This document shows positions 36,122 through 47,834 of a stretch of DNA of 64,000 nucleotides, one piece after another. The stretch comes from Amanita rubescens. Its lineage: Eukaryota > Basidiomycota > Agaricomycetes > Agaricales > Amanitaceae. Numbering within the stretch: position 1 is the first letter of the stretch; each line of letters starts with the position of its first letter. The translations under genes were made by a program, and so were the position numbers. The stretch is from the NCBI GenBank assembly GCA_015039365.1, contig WION01000005.1:372001-436000 (forward strand), written 5' to 3'. A model generated the notes under the pieces. That model was not told the DNA's origin. It did no database searches and worked only from the letters and a program-made list of their open reading frames with translations.

Positions 36122-38073
36122 ATGCCGCGCAAGGAGTCGAAGGGCCCGCACGTTCCAAAATTTATCGGAAACTGGCTTCTGCTCGAGCGTCTCGGCTCGG
36201 GGTATTCAGGCTAGTCTTCACAGATCCCATCGCTTTCTTCGCTCACTCTCTCACAGGCTCCATCTTTCGTGCCGAGCACATACACACCGGCCAGACTATG
36301 GCCCTCAAGCTTCAGGACGTCGATCACGAGTGTCCCACAAATAACTTTGAAAAATATATTTACCCGTTTCTGCAAGGAGGCAAGGGCATGCCGACATTGT
36401 GGGCATCCGGCGTACAAGGCAAATGGAACTATCTCGTTATCGATTTGCTCGGCCCAAGTCTCGATAAGCTGTATAGAACCAGCGGTATGGATACGATGGA
36501 CCTCAGGAGCGTGTGCTGCATCGCCATGCAGCTGGTTAGTCCATTGGCTCGCAACAAATCCATTACACCACTAAATCACTAAAGTCTAGATACAACGGTT
36601 AGAATTGATGCACAACCGTGGTATTCTTCATCGAGATATCCAGCTTGGAAACTGCACGGTTGGCTTGCCTCCAAACCACAGGACGTTATATATGATTGAC
36701 TTTGGATTCGGTAAACGGTATATCGATCCCATCACGCATCGTCATATACCAGATAGCAAGGCGAAGCGCGACTTTATTGGAAACTACTGGTTCAGGTCAG
36801 TCCGTGCCCTTCTACAAGGGCGGTATTGACGTGTCTAAATTTAGTTCTGTGGGTGTCCATTGTCGTGGTAAAGGTTAGATGGACTTCAACGATGGCAATG
36901 CGAATCTTGACTAAGTTCTTCGATTAGTGCCGTCACGCAGGGACGATATGGAGGCCTTGGCACTCATGCTGATCCACCTGCTGACGCCGCGGGGTCTGTC
37001 CTGGACCAGAAATGGCGTCCCAAAGACAGATGAAGCTCATGAACGACTCAAACTAGAGAAGAAGAATGCACTCCCAGAGGATCTTTGCCGAGGTCTCCCG
37101 CCAGAGTTTGAGGAATTCCTTCGTTACTGCAGGCGACTTAACTTTACCGATAAACCCGATTATGCGCGTTGGATCGAAGAATTCAGGTCGTTGGGGGTAG
37201 AATCCGGCTTTCCAGAAGAGGACGATTTTATCTGGCCCTCACCAGAACCTATAGTGCGTGGATCCGTGTCCTGTTGTATGCTCTTATTTCACGAAGATAG
37301 CCCAACAAACCTAAACCCGCGAATAAGAATATGGATCACGATACCGTTCTTGCTGTCCTCCAAGGCTTGAAGAATCTCAACCTCGATACCCACCTGATCA
37401 AGGAGGACGACAAGAAGAGTACAGACAAGGAATCTCGGATTGTCAGTAGCATCACAATTGAAATAAGTAGCGACTCTTCTGAAGAGGAATCGGCGCCCCG
37501 GCAACCAACGATACCAAAACGGACGAGGCTTTTAAAGTTAACAAAGCGAGCAGCCGCAGGAACGGACAATCAGGAACTATCGGAGCTTGTACTCGAGTTT
37601 ATTCAAGTTTTGCAGATGAATAGTTCACGGACGCTGACGAGGGAGGCGTTTGAGTTCTTAGATACTCTGCACAAGCAATTGGCTGACCCCTCCATCTTTG
37701 TTGTACCCCCAAGGTAAGCAGGAAAGGCTTTATTTACCGCGCACTGCCAATGCATTTATTAGAATGTCTCGATCGCGATCTAGCAACACCAGTACCGAAT
37801 CGGAACCTCTAAATCGTAAGTTAGGGACAGTGGCACGGCTACGTCAAGGAGTTAGAACGGCCTCGAGTAACGGAGCACTAGCAAATATGGTTGCGGAGTT
37901 TAGTAAGGTAACCGACAGGAGCAATACGCGGACAATCACAAAGGTGTGTATGCGGAGCAGCAGAGATACTGAATTCACGCTCAAACACGACACACACACA
38001 GGATGGTTTCGCATTCCTGACGGGATTAGCAGAGCAGTTGATAAAATTGGAGGGACTCGGAAGTGATGAATGA
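36122..38073 (+). CDS. CK1-like protein kinase with HRDIQ catalytic loop
   Basis: CK1-family serine/threonine kinase of a subfamily known to me from Agaricomycetes. It starts MPRKESKGPHVPKFIGNWLL; the glycine loop LGSGYSGSIFRAE spans a GC-AG intron (36210-36256). The VAIK-type lysine is in TMALKLQDVD. The catalytic loop reads HRDIQLGNCTVG, so the usual lysine of HRDxK is Gln. DFG is kept (IDFGFGKRY), followed by RDFIGNYWFSSVGVHCRGK and PSRRDDMEALALML. The C-terminal extension (37250-38073) joins via a 51-nt intron ending ...GATAG and contains acidic, serine-rich and coiled segments not conserved in CK1 (DTVLAVLQGLKNLN, AFLTGLAEQLIKLEGLG). End inferred by splicing. Confidence 0.8.
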
Positions 38074-38209
38074 TCAGGCGGTCCGTGTAAATAATAAAAT
38101 TTTGAGTGATGGAAAAAATGTGTAGGCGGCAAAGGCCGAACAATTGGAGTACATAAAGCATGTATTAGCACGCAGACCATCTGGGTTCCCACTTTCTTTC
38201 CCGAAAATT

Positions 38210-39938
38210 ATGGTCGCCAAATCCTCAGACGGTGTCACCACCGTCGAACAGGGCACATACCCGGTCCCAGATATATCTATCAAGGAGCTTCTCGCCGCTA
38301 TACCGTCAGTTCAAACTCGTACCATTTTTTTATAACCCATGCTGATCTAAACCAGTGCACATTGCTTTAAGCGGTCGGCGCTGAAATCCTCTGTGTACAT
38401 GTACGTTTGTCCACTTCCTGCTGCACAATTCCCCGAGTTCACACACACGTCACTCAAGTGTCTGGGATTGCTTTGTTATAGGCCTGATATACAAAGCGGC
38501 TACATACCTGGATGCTCTGATTAACCCAGAGACAATCACCCTTCCCCATCCCGTCGCATACCCCCTTGCACGCCTCGCCGTTTGGAGTCTCTACGGCTTC
38601 TGGACAGGCCTCTTTGCTACAGGACTCTGGGTTATTGGTCATGAATGCGGCCATCAGTCGTTCTCTGAATCCAAATTGATTAATAACACCGTTGGTTGGG
38701 TGGTGCACTCAGCGTAAGCTAATTTTAAGATTGTTCTTAATTTGTTGACTCATGAGATTGGCAACAGATTGGGAGTACCTTATCATTCATGGAGGATCAC
38801 GCACGCCAAACATCATGCCTCAACAGGACATATGACGCAAGATCAAGTTTTCGTCCCTCACACTCGGTCACAGCGTGGTCTTCCTCCGTTCAACCCAGAA
38901 AAGGAAACTCTCGATGGTTCTAGTGTATCAGAAGAGGTCAAGAAAGAGCTCTGGGACGCTCTCGGAGATTCCCCTATTGGAGCGGTGCTCGATTGTGCCA
39001 AGTATCTGGTCAGTCTATTCGTACGCCGGTGATTCCAATCCTCACTCATGACTTTCAGCTTGGAGGATGGCCAGCATATGTCTTGGTCAATGCTTCTGGT
39101 CAATACAGATATCCCAATGGCACAAACCGTAAGCTAATGTTTTCTTTACTCAATAACATTTATTCACGTCTCCCTAGATTTCAATTCAGACTCGCCCATG
39201 TTCGCGCCTCATCATCAGAGTCAAGTGACGATCTCGATCGTTGGCGTTCTACTGTGGCTTACTGGAGTCTCTACATGGATATATTACAAAGGTTTTGGGG
39301 AAGTCTTCAGACTCTATCTTGTTCCTTATCTATGGTTGGTGAGACTTATTGTCAGTTATGTTCCTTGTTGACAATAAGAGTACAGGGTGAACCATTGGCT
39401 GGTGCTCATCACGTTCTTGCAACACACTGATCCTCTCCTTCCTCATTACCGTGCCCCTGAATTCTCCTTCCCCCGAGGCGCCCTTGCTACCCTGGATCGT
39501 AACTTGTTGGGTGATTGTGGCAGCATCATGGGTTGGATCGGTGCCCATGCTACGCATGGCATCTCTGAGACCCACATATTGCACCACGTTTCTAGCAAGA
39601 TCCCTCACTACTCTGCGTATGTGATTTGTTGTGATTCATACCAATCATTCTTATCCTTTGGCGCAGATGGGAGGCGAGCGCAGCTTTGAAGAAAAAATTG
39701 GTTGGACTTGGGATACCTATGGATGGTGCTCCTGGTGGATGGCGCGAAATATATAGGGTTTACAAGGAGTGCAAGGTACGCTATTTTCTGATATACTGAA
39801 TGAATATTAACGTTCTTGTAGTTCGTTGAAGATGAAGGCGACGTCGTCTTCTTCAAGAATGCCCATGGTCTTGCCAAAATGCGACCTGTCTTTGCCGACA
39901 GTGCTGTTAGCGACTCCGGTATAGAGGTAGACAAGTAG
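38210..39938 (+). CDS. Delta-12 fatty acid desaturase
   Basis: ER membrane enzyme inserting a second double bond into oleoyl lipids to make linoleate. Start MVAKSSDGVTTVEQ; the substrate-facing part has LPHPVAYPLARLAVWSLYGF. The three histidine boxes are HECGHQSF, HAKHHASTG (HxxHH) and HILHHVSSKIPHY, as in microsomal desaturases using cytochrome b5. Hydrophobic segments lie around WSLYGFWTGLFATGLWVI, VGVLLWLTGVSTWIYY and the HWLVLITFLQHT region. The acyl-chain segment GDCGSIMGWIGAHATHG is typical of the delta-12 rather than delta-15 group, although these are hard to tell apart. Ends SDSGIEVDK. Several introns. Confidence 0.88.
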
Positions 39939-40038
39939 ACAAATGCCACGTATTGTTGGCTACACTACCCGACATAGAGTAGAAGGCCGTTTACGACCTA
40001 TCATAGAATTACGACACAGCTCTTAATAAAATGATCTA

Positions 40039-41258
40039 TTAGCCATCGTCGTCTCGCATGCTTTCCTGGATACTCTGTCTCCACAGCTCAGCAAAGCCCT
40101 CAATATCATTACCGCTGCTCATCTCTAACGCCTCAAACGGAACCATGTTATGCTGGTGTGTTGGAGTATTTTTCGTTGCAGCTGGGTGGGAGCGCGAGCC
40201 GATAGCTCTGAAAACCGGTTTCTGCGCGTCAGATTCTAGCAGTGAATGCAATTCTTCGTATGCAAAGAGTAGCGCATCCGTTCGAGGAGCATACGGATTA
40301 AAATCAAGAATATGTCCCCGATTTAGGTCCCGCGTCATGAGGATGTCAAATACATCTGCGCGTCGCATGTATTAGACGTTTCGCAAAAGGAAACGAATCG
40401 CGTACAGTCATCGTTCGCATTCCACCTAGGCATTATCTTGGATTCCCAGTACTCAATCAAAGTAGTAACTATTTTCTCCTCCGTCTCGGGATCATTGAGG
40501 AAATCATAGTAATTGATATCTCGTTGCGCAATTCCTACATCGGAATGAATGAAAGTTGGGCATAAAATATATCGTACTTACCCAAAAGACGATTTTCGCG
40601 AACAAAGCAGCGAAACTCGCGGCTCCTATCGATGGGATACCACTTGCGAAGCACGAGTTCTAGCTCGTAGGGTGGTGATGTCTCTTTGGCCGATCCTTCG
40701 AACACTTTATCGACGCTTAAATCATGTGTAATGAAATCGGATGATTTGAGAAGCATATACACGTCCGCAGGGGTCGTGCATTTCAGCGGTGAAGACGGTG
40801 GAAGAACCCAGGCTGCGTCCTATTCAGCGTTGACGATGTAAACAGAGACTTTTGCTCTTTCTCTTACCCTGGGTGACGAGAAGTTAAGCTTTGGAAAGAC
40901 AGCGCCGTAATCTTTTATGCATTCTCGAATCTTAGCGTCCAACTCTGGAAAGGTGAACTTTGGGGCCTGGTCAGCGTCTTCTACCGTTTCCTCTTCGTCG
41001 TCGTCGGATAGTTCACTTTGAAAGGGCCTGATGGGGGCACGTCACAAAGTTGTCTGTAGGAAGTAGTATGACTGGTACAAACACGTCCTCTGAGCCTTCT
41101 GGTACGAAGACGCCATCAGAATCCAAATAATCACGAAAACTTTGTGATAATGGGTGAATAATCCTTGATTTGATGGTAAGGTCTGAAAAAGTTGGATACC
41201 ATGAAGAGAATTGGAAAGACAGGATATAAGATGGATCAATCGGCGGAAAAACAGACAT
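40039..41258 (-). CDS. CDC123: CDC123, eIF2 complex assembly factor
   Basis: ATP-grasp-like chaperone that helps eIF2 alpha/beta/gamma assemble. The N-terminal block has SFQFSSWYPTFSDLTIKSRI and DSDGVFVPEGSEDVFVPV. The middle block has APKFTFPELDAKIRE, DYGAVFPKLNFSSPRDAAWV and TTPADVYMLLKSSDFI. The nucleotide-binding region has LVLRKWYPIDRSREFRCFVR, QRDINYYDF and FDILMTRDLNRGHILDFNPY. The C-terminus GFAELWRQSIQESMRDDDG is acidic. The start is the first ATG (41256-41258); the upstream in-frame codon is TTG. Convergent with the desaturase; several introns. Confidence 0.93.
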
Positions 41259-41383
41259 GTTCAATGATTGTCAAGACTACGTTTTTTTGCATAGCTATAC
41301 GAGTACCTAACGTCTCACATAATATTATCTAGTATAGGGTATAAATCATAAACATATGAGAATAGCGGCGTGGTGTGCTCAAA

Positions 41384-42909
41384 TTAATGAGCGATTTTGT
41401 GATTACCAGCTTGATATTCAGAATACCACCACTGTAGTGCGTCAGTATGGACTGATTCGTATGGACTGGTATTGCACATACCTCAACCATCCTTTTGATC
41501 CCGTCTTCCAGACCCACTTGAGGCTCGTAACCCAGCACTCGTCGTGCCTTTTCAATGTTATGAAACCTATTAGTGCAAGCAAAGGTAACCTTGAATTTCG
41601 TAAATGTAGGCTCCTTCCCCATCATCCAGCTAAACCACTCGGATCCCGAAGCAGCAGTCATCCCAAACATCTTGGGTAGAACAAAATATCCCCTCTCCTT
41701 TCTGTGTCCAGGGAAATACGCGTCAAGATGATGCCAGACTAGACGCGGGAAATCCCAGAAATAGGATGGCTCTCCATTGGTGATGAAGAAAGCTTGACCA
41801 GCGACCTGCAGTGGCGACTTTGAAGGATCAAAGAGCTTACTCCGCTGCAAGGAGTAATCCGAGAAGGGGTCAAAGCGCGTGCGGACGACTGGACGATTAG
41901 ATGGACCTGGGTTCGGATCAGCGAACGCTGCTGCAATGCGCTCAGCATTGGGTGGAGGGGTGACATAGGGACCCAGTGGTCGGGCTTCACATGTCGGCAC
42001 ACGGTGGTGTCCCGTTGTCAAATCAATTGTTGGAAGTGGGTAATTGATGAGATCCTCCTCAGCCGATGTTAGTGGGGGAACATCGTCGAGAGATGTAGGT
42101 ATTTTTTCCACGTCGGACAGTGGTGGCGCAGGGGGTGGAATTTCCAGTTTGTCGGCCGCCAATAGATGAGCATGAGCGACGTTACCGACATATGTCCAGT
42201 CGAAGAGATTCGTATTATCGCCTATTTGAAAATGCGTCTGGCCACGTTCATAAACCGGGTACAAACCTGCCATGACTTGACGATCACCAGGACTGAAGCA
42301 TCTCAGCTACCCGTAAAGGTATGAATATTGATCTCTCACCCAAATATGCCCGATGGTCGTAAAGCAACTGTGAGAAGGCCGTCTTTTCCATTAGCAGCTA
42401 GAACAGCTGCCTCGGCCTTGGCTTTAGAATCATTGTAAGCGTCCATTGGTACAGCCGGGGGCGGTAGCCTTTCGTCGCCGTTCATGATGTCTGTCCCATT
42501 GAAGGCGACGCCTGCAGAGCTGGTGAAGACAAGCTTTCGTACACCAGTTTCTACAGCAGCAGAAATAATGGCTTCTGTCCCTTCTACGTTGACTCTATAG
42601 TATAGAGCCTCGTCCTTGCCACCAGCAAGGGGTGATGCAGTATGAATGATGCATGTCGTGCCGCTCTTGAAATAAAAAATAAACAGGCAAATACCAGTTG
42701 TAAACAACACAGACGCGTACCTTCCTCAATGCAGCAGCTACTTGTGACTGGTCGGTTATGTCGACAGAATAGAAAGGCACGTCATGATACCTCTGCACAA
42801 TGTCCAATACCGACACGATGTCGCCACGATCAAGCAGTTGCTGGACTATATGGCGACCAACGAAGCCGCTGCCGCCAATGACGAGGTAAATGTCTTTTTT
42901 GGAGGACAT
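41384..42909 (-). CDS. ERG26: Sterol-4-alpha-carboxylate 3-dehydrogenase (ERG26)
   Basis: NAD(P)-dependent decarboxylating C-3 dehydrogenase of sterol C4-demethylation, in ergosterol synthesis at the ER. Rossmann motif LVIGGSGFVGRHI, then PFYSVDITDQSQVAAALR, IHTASPLAGGKDEALYYRVN and GVRKLVFTSSAGVAFNG; the active site is in MDAYNDSKAKAE (YxxxK). RPSGIFGPGDRQ, IGDNTNLFDWTYVGNVAHAH and GQAFFITNGEP are clearly ERG26. A Pro-rich insert of about 120 residues separates the last two blocks. The end is spliced: GIKRMVE plus WWYSEYQAGNHKIAH. Divergent with the Borealin-like gene at 103 bp. Confidence 0.93.
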
Positions 42910-43012
42910 GGGAGACTATCGAACCATACCATAAAATTCGGCACCGTCATACCGACGCGTCCACGTGACTTTCCGCCGCTCGCGTTTTGTCGAGGTCCGT
43001 CGACGCTTCGAC
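42910..43012. promoter_or_regulatory. Bidirectional promoter, ERG26 / Borealin-like
   Basis: 103 bp between the divergent start codons; no TATA element seen. Shared promoter inferred from spacing. Confidence 0.4.
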
Positions 43013-44528
43013 ATGGATCCGCTACGACGGCATTATTCTGATGAAGAAAAGCTCCATTTACTCGCCAACCTCGATCTTGAGAGTCAGTTTCTGTTTTTTC
43101 TCTCTCTTCTTATGGCCTTGTTCATCTCATTTATCCAGTTGCACATAGAACCAGGCAGTTTGAAGCATGGCTAGTAGATCGGCTCGAAAACTTCAATATA
43201 CATCAACAAGGACAGATATCTCGCATTCCAAAGCAGGTCAGATCTCTGACCATGCGTGAGTTTGGCGAAAAATACAACGGCAACGTTCAAGAGGCATTAC
43301 GCGGCGTGCAGCGAGAAAGAATGGCGGCGGCAGGTCTGGACGCCAACTTTACAGAAATAGATAAGAGTGAACGGAAGAGGAAATGGGTAGCAAGTCAAGA
43401 AGTCGAATCAGAGGCATCTGGCTCTGGCACCCGCATGGAGCCTCGCGCCGCGAAGAATGGTGAGTTCATCACTGTGCCTTCCTCGCTCGTTTGACCTTTT
43501 CACAACCTCAATAGCCCGTATGATGCCCAGTACGTCACCGATAAAACCGCTACCTTCCCTTGGCCGCGGAAATGCCCAGAGATCTCGTCTACTCACAAGC
43601 AATAAGCTCCCAGCCACGGTGAGTAATATAGCTCCTTCCTCTGGTGAACTTTCTGAACATTGCATAGCCACACTCAAAGAGCCGGACCCTCCCTTCACCC
43701 AGCCCCCAGAAATCACGGCCACCATTTGTTACTGGTACTGCTACCCGTCCCTCTCGACCAACTTCGCCAACAAAACATCCATCGTCACGACAGCCATCAA
43801 GCCGAGTGCCATCTTCATCGACTTTTAATCCGTCATTGCCACCGAAGACACCCTCGTATCCCACCAACACTCGAAAAGGCTTCCCCCCACCAACGGCAAT
43901 CCGGTTGCCGCGGAAAGATGAAAGCATGCTAAGTGTGAATGGCTCTCCCCTAGCCAATCCTTATCAGTTCGGTTTGGAGTGGTTCAGAGGTATGGAGATG
44001 GGCGAAAGTGTTGAACAGCACGTCGGCGGTGGCGCAGAAGAGACCAACGCCGGGGGTCAGACCCGACAGCTGAAAAAGACCAAAAGCAATATCATCATCA
44101 GGCGAGGTCCTTCAATAATGACAAGTGACAGTTCCCGCACAGAATCACAACTCAGTTTTTATACTACTCCAGAAACGGTTTCTCCGAGTCATTCACAAGA
44201 GCAGTCTCAACCAACACATTCATATTCCACAAAGCCACCTTCTACAAAGCCACCTTCATATTCTTCTCAATTCCCGCACCCCCCAACTACCCAAGCATTC
44301 CTAGAGGTGCAAACCACGCCAAAGTCAATACCAAATCATACCAGATCATTCTCTGCTCTCGTTGCAATCCCAACAAAAGATGGACATTTACTTGAGTTCG
44401 ACCCACTTCAGACATCTCCAGGTGCATTAGATGCTCTTGAGGGTATCACTGACAGTGCCAAGAAACAGGCTAGAATGGAGATGGGGCGCCTTGTCCAAGC
44501 TGCGGTGGACAAGTGGAAGATTGGGTAA
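43013..44528 (+). CDS. Borealin-like chromosomal passenger complex subunit (Nbl1/Borealin N)
   Basis: Candidate Borealin/Nbl1 orthologue, which binds INCENP and Survivin in the chromosomal passenger complex. The N-terminal domain resembles Nbl1_Borealin_N: EKLHLLANLDLE, then after an intron RQFEAWLVDRLENFNIHQQG, ISRIPKQVRSLTMREFGEKY and NGNVQEALRGVQRERM. The rest is a long, disordered, basic Ser/Pro region (RMMPSTSPIKPLPSLG, LPRKDESMLSVNG) with tandem KPPSTKPPS near 44235-44265, ending KKQARMEMGRLVQAAVDKWK. That final helix resembles the dimerisation end of Borealin-type proteins. Confidence rests on the N-terminal block. Confidence 0.75.
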
Positions 44529-44686
44529 CGTTCTGCATTCGGGCTCCTTCTTGCTATCACTCTTGCTCATTTGTTTGGACGTTGGCTATCAATAATTTAT
44601 ATCCTCGCACCACTGTTTGGTTCCGCACACTCTATCCTCATCATCATTGTACAGATAATCCGATGTACCGTTTACGCTTGTAATGC

Positions 44687-47600
44687 TTATCGATTGCGTT
44701 CAACGGCATCGCCAGTTATGATGCTCAAAAGTGCTACGCGACTCAAGTGTCCATTTCGATCACGTATTTTGACGAGGGGCTTCATCTTCGTTGCGCTGCC
44801 TTGCCTGTGATTATTGGGATAGAGCCTATGGAAAGTCAGTTAAGATGATTATTAACTGCTTCAAGCCATACCTTGTGATTTGTTTTTCCAGTTCAAGAAA
44901 TCGAGATAAGGATACAGCTCCAATAGCATACCCCTTGCTCCTGGAGAGCGAGTATTGGCCAGTAGTAATGTAACCAATTATGCTGGTATGCGAGGGTCTA
45001 ACTTCCGCGAGCTAAAACAAGTCAATCTATGCATCCACAAGACCAATAACGTACGAACCTCGAGTTCCTCCGGAGTATCGTCATCAAGATCCAAAACCTT
45101 CTCTGGAGCCCGCTGCCTTTGCATGCACCTCGTCCATTTTCTCACCTCATCATCATTCATGATATGGATGGTATCCATATCCTCTGGGGTTCCTCTCCTC
45201 CACATATTAATAGCTACGGAAACCAGAGCACCCTTCAATAAGTCGGAATTTTTTATGCTGGTGGACAGTGGATCCAAGCCGTAGGTCATGCGTAGTGTGT
45301 TGATTTCTGCCGAGAGCCCCGAGGCAGGATCAAACATGTCCGAAATAGCGGTAATAAGTTTTTTCGTCGCAGGCCCTTGGAGTAGCCAAGGTTGTACTGG
45401 ACTGTTGTCGACATCCATCAAGTCCTCACGCTGCGTTGGCACGAGTTCTTCACTGCTCTCTTGTTCAAGTCCTAAAATGACTTCCCAGTCCGCTCTCCAG
45501 GGACTTCTTATTCCCAATTTTGTATAGTTTACCCGTTTGGCTGGGGGCCGCCTCTTCCACCGTTCCTTTTCCTGCTTTTCTCTATCCGAGGCATACAGAG
45601 CGTATGCCTGCGTAAAAGGGTAATCGCGTGGATAGTATGCGGTTCCCGCTTCAAAAGATTGTGTTTGCCGTTCGCGCTGGCCTCCAACACGGGTCCCAGT
45701 GAAAACCAGCGAATTGAAAAACGCCATAGACCAGCCTGCGGGAATAATAAGCTTCCATCCATGCATCGATTGGCTATCAGCGAGTGAACTCTCGAGAGAG
45801 TGTTGTATCAACAGAATAGGGATGCGATCATCCTGACGCAACGCTTGCAAGGGTGTACCGGGTATCAAGTTCTTGAGAAACGATCGTCGACGAGCTGGCA
45901 AGGAGGAATAAATTCACGACATACCTTTGACCGCCGCTGGTCCAGTCCCATCTTCTTATATCGAGGCTTCTTTAGTTTCAATCGAGTACCTTCGTCCCAT
46001 ATCTCACTTTGCGCCAGTTGCTCTGATGGAACAGTGAAGGTATTACGAACGATGTCTGACTTCGACCTTGCATTCTTTGGAGGAAAACTTGTAACACATG
46101 TGAATGATGATTGATCACAATAGTAATCGAAGTCACTTACTTAAGACGTGGATCGACCACTTTGAATCCTACTATCATGTTACGAGGAAATGAGCCAGAA
46201 CATGGTAGCCTGTTCAATGATGACCAAAACTGGTGACTTTTAGTTGGCCCGCCATTATAGCACTGAAATTGAGATTATACCTGAATAAATGATTCTCTCT
46301 TATCTTGAGAGACGGGCTTGAGCACGCCTTTTAAAACTTGATTTGTCTTCGGACCCATGAGTTCAAAAATATTGAAGTGTCCCCGAAGGTCTGCTATTTC
46401 TACTTCATATTCCCCCTCGGCTGCTGCATTCCGTTGTTTAGCGGAATCCAACACGAGTTTTGCAGCATGTTGAAGTGCAGTAGAAACGTCGTCATAAACA
46501 ACAGGATGAAACATCAACCAGACAATCCTAATGGCCTCTTTGGCTTCCTGCCGAGGTTGAGCATCTTCCATGGCCTGCCCTTGGCTTGTTGGAGGAGACA
46601 TGGGCCGCCATAGGATGGTTATAGGGGTGATGAGGTCGAATGGATAAGAGCCTGGTCTGTACAAGTGAGTCTCAATTGTACGTGAACCAACTGTGTTTCT
46701 ACGAATATCCATCAGAGGTTTGACGGTCGCTCGACGTGGGTACTACAAACCTCTTTGCAGCTGGATGGCCCCTTTGCGGATCACAACACATCATGAGCAT
46801 ATTTTCAATTATTTTTTGGGCACTCTTGACTTCAATAACAGCAGTATACGAGGCATCGTGGATGATAGAACCATGCACTGAAGCCCTATGGGACGAACGA
46901 AACGACTTTTCAGTAGGATGAACTGCCTAGTATGCGGTCAAAGTTCTGCGCCATCAAATGACAGATAGACGAACAAGACGATATCCCCACATATCTTCCA
47001 TTTTCATTCGCTTAGCATGCCATATATGAGTTTCTAACCATAGCTTATCTCCTGTTAGATCGAATGATGAATTTGTTCGAAAATGAGAAGGGAATAAATC
47101 TTACGCTGTCTCCTGGCAAATGATTCTGTACGGGTAATTTGCTTAGTTTTACCGCGTTTTGGCAATTTCGACTTGAAGGTCTTCTTGACAGGATCCATCT
47201 GTCACAGTCAGACGCTGGATTAGGCTAAGAAAATAAATTTACTTCTGCCCGAGCCTTGCTGCGAAGGCGTACGGGAACGCGTCGGACATCATGACTAGCC
47301 GCCCTTCTACGCAGGTGCCGTGGCAATGTTTGCCACACTCGGTGGGTGGCACTCTCTCTATGAGTGAATTGTTAAATTTATATGTATCAAAGCTGGGCAT
47401 ATCCCGGACCTTGCATTTTTCATTGCCTCTTCCATAGCATTGATTTCGAATGCCCTCGCCTGAGGTTAAGATCAGTCATGGAGATAGAAGCAACGCGAAT
47501 TTCGAACTTCCGTGAACTTCTCTACGTCTATGGTACTCGGAAGTCTGTCCATACCTAGACGAGCTCAACGCGATCCAAGCTTGCGAAACTGTAGAACATA

Positions 47601-47758
47601 CTATTGCCAGCCTTTGATGTAGATGGACCCGCCGATGAACTAGCGACTGAGGGTAAACTCTGAACGGCTATGGTACGCGCATTTGTTAATTTCTGCCTTT
47701 TCTTCTCGCGAGAATTCTGAGTATTGTTCGTACTCTCGTCTTTGCGTTTTTGTGCCAT
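44687..47758 (-). CDS. POP1: RNase P/MRP protein subunit POP1
   Basis: Largest protein of RNase P and RNase MRP, nuclear, for tRNA 5' maturation and rRNA processing. The N-terminal part begins MAQKRKDESTNN and has basic POP1 motifs (RRRAASHDVRRVPVRLRSKA, KLWLETHIWHAKRMKM). The POPLD domain has PILLIQHSLESSLADSQSMH, GWKLIIPAGWSMAFFNSLVF, RVGGQRERQTQSFEAG and YYPRDYPFTQAYALY. The C-terminus, rebuilt over three exons, reads RPSHTSIIGYVTTGQYSLS, KGYAIGAVSLSRF, then a short exon ending GDAVERNR. Introns near 45033-45079 (GTTCGT donor) and 44831-44880 set the end at 44687. Divergent with the small mitochondrial gene at 76 bp. Confidence 0.9.
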
Positions 47759-47834
47759 GTTGGTGCTTTACTGCGTTGATTGATCATGTGCGACCGTGAT
47801 TGACGCGCCGGAAATAACCGGTAATTCTTGAGCC
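47759..47834. promoter_or_regulatory. Bidirectional promoter, POP1 / mitochondrial coiled-coil protein
   Basis: 76 bp between divergent start codons, with CGGAAATAACCGG, an imperfect inverted repeat near 47809-47821. Shared promoter inferred from spacing. Confidence 0.4.

Noticed and set aside
37985..38002. Short CA repeat
   Set aside because: Only a handful of repeats, sitting at the end of an intron of the CK1-like gene where it forms part of the acceptor tract.
44230..44265. Tandem repeat of KPPST coding sequence
   Set aside because: Two or three copies only, in a disordered tail; simple slippage is enough to explain it.
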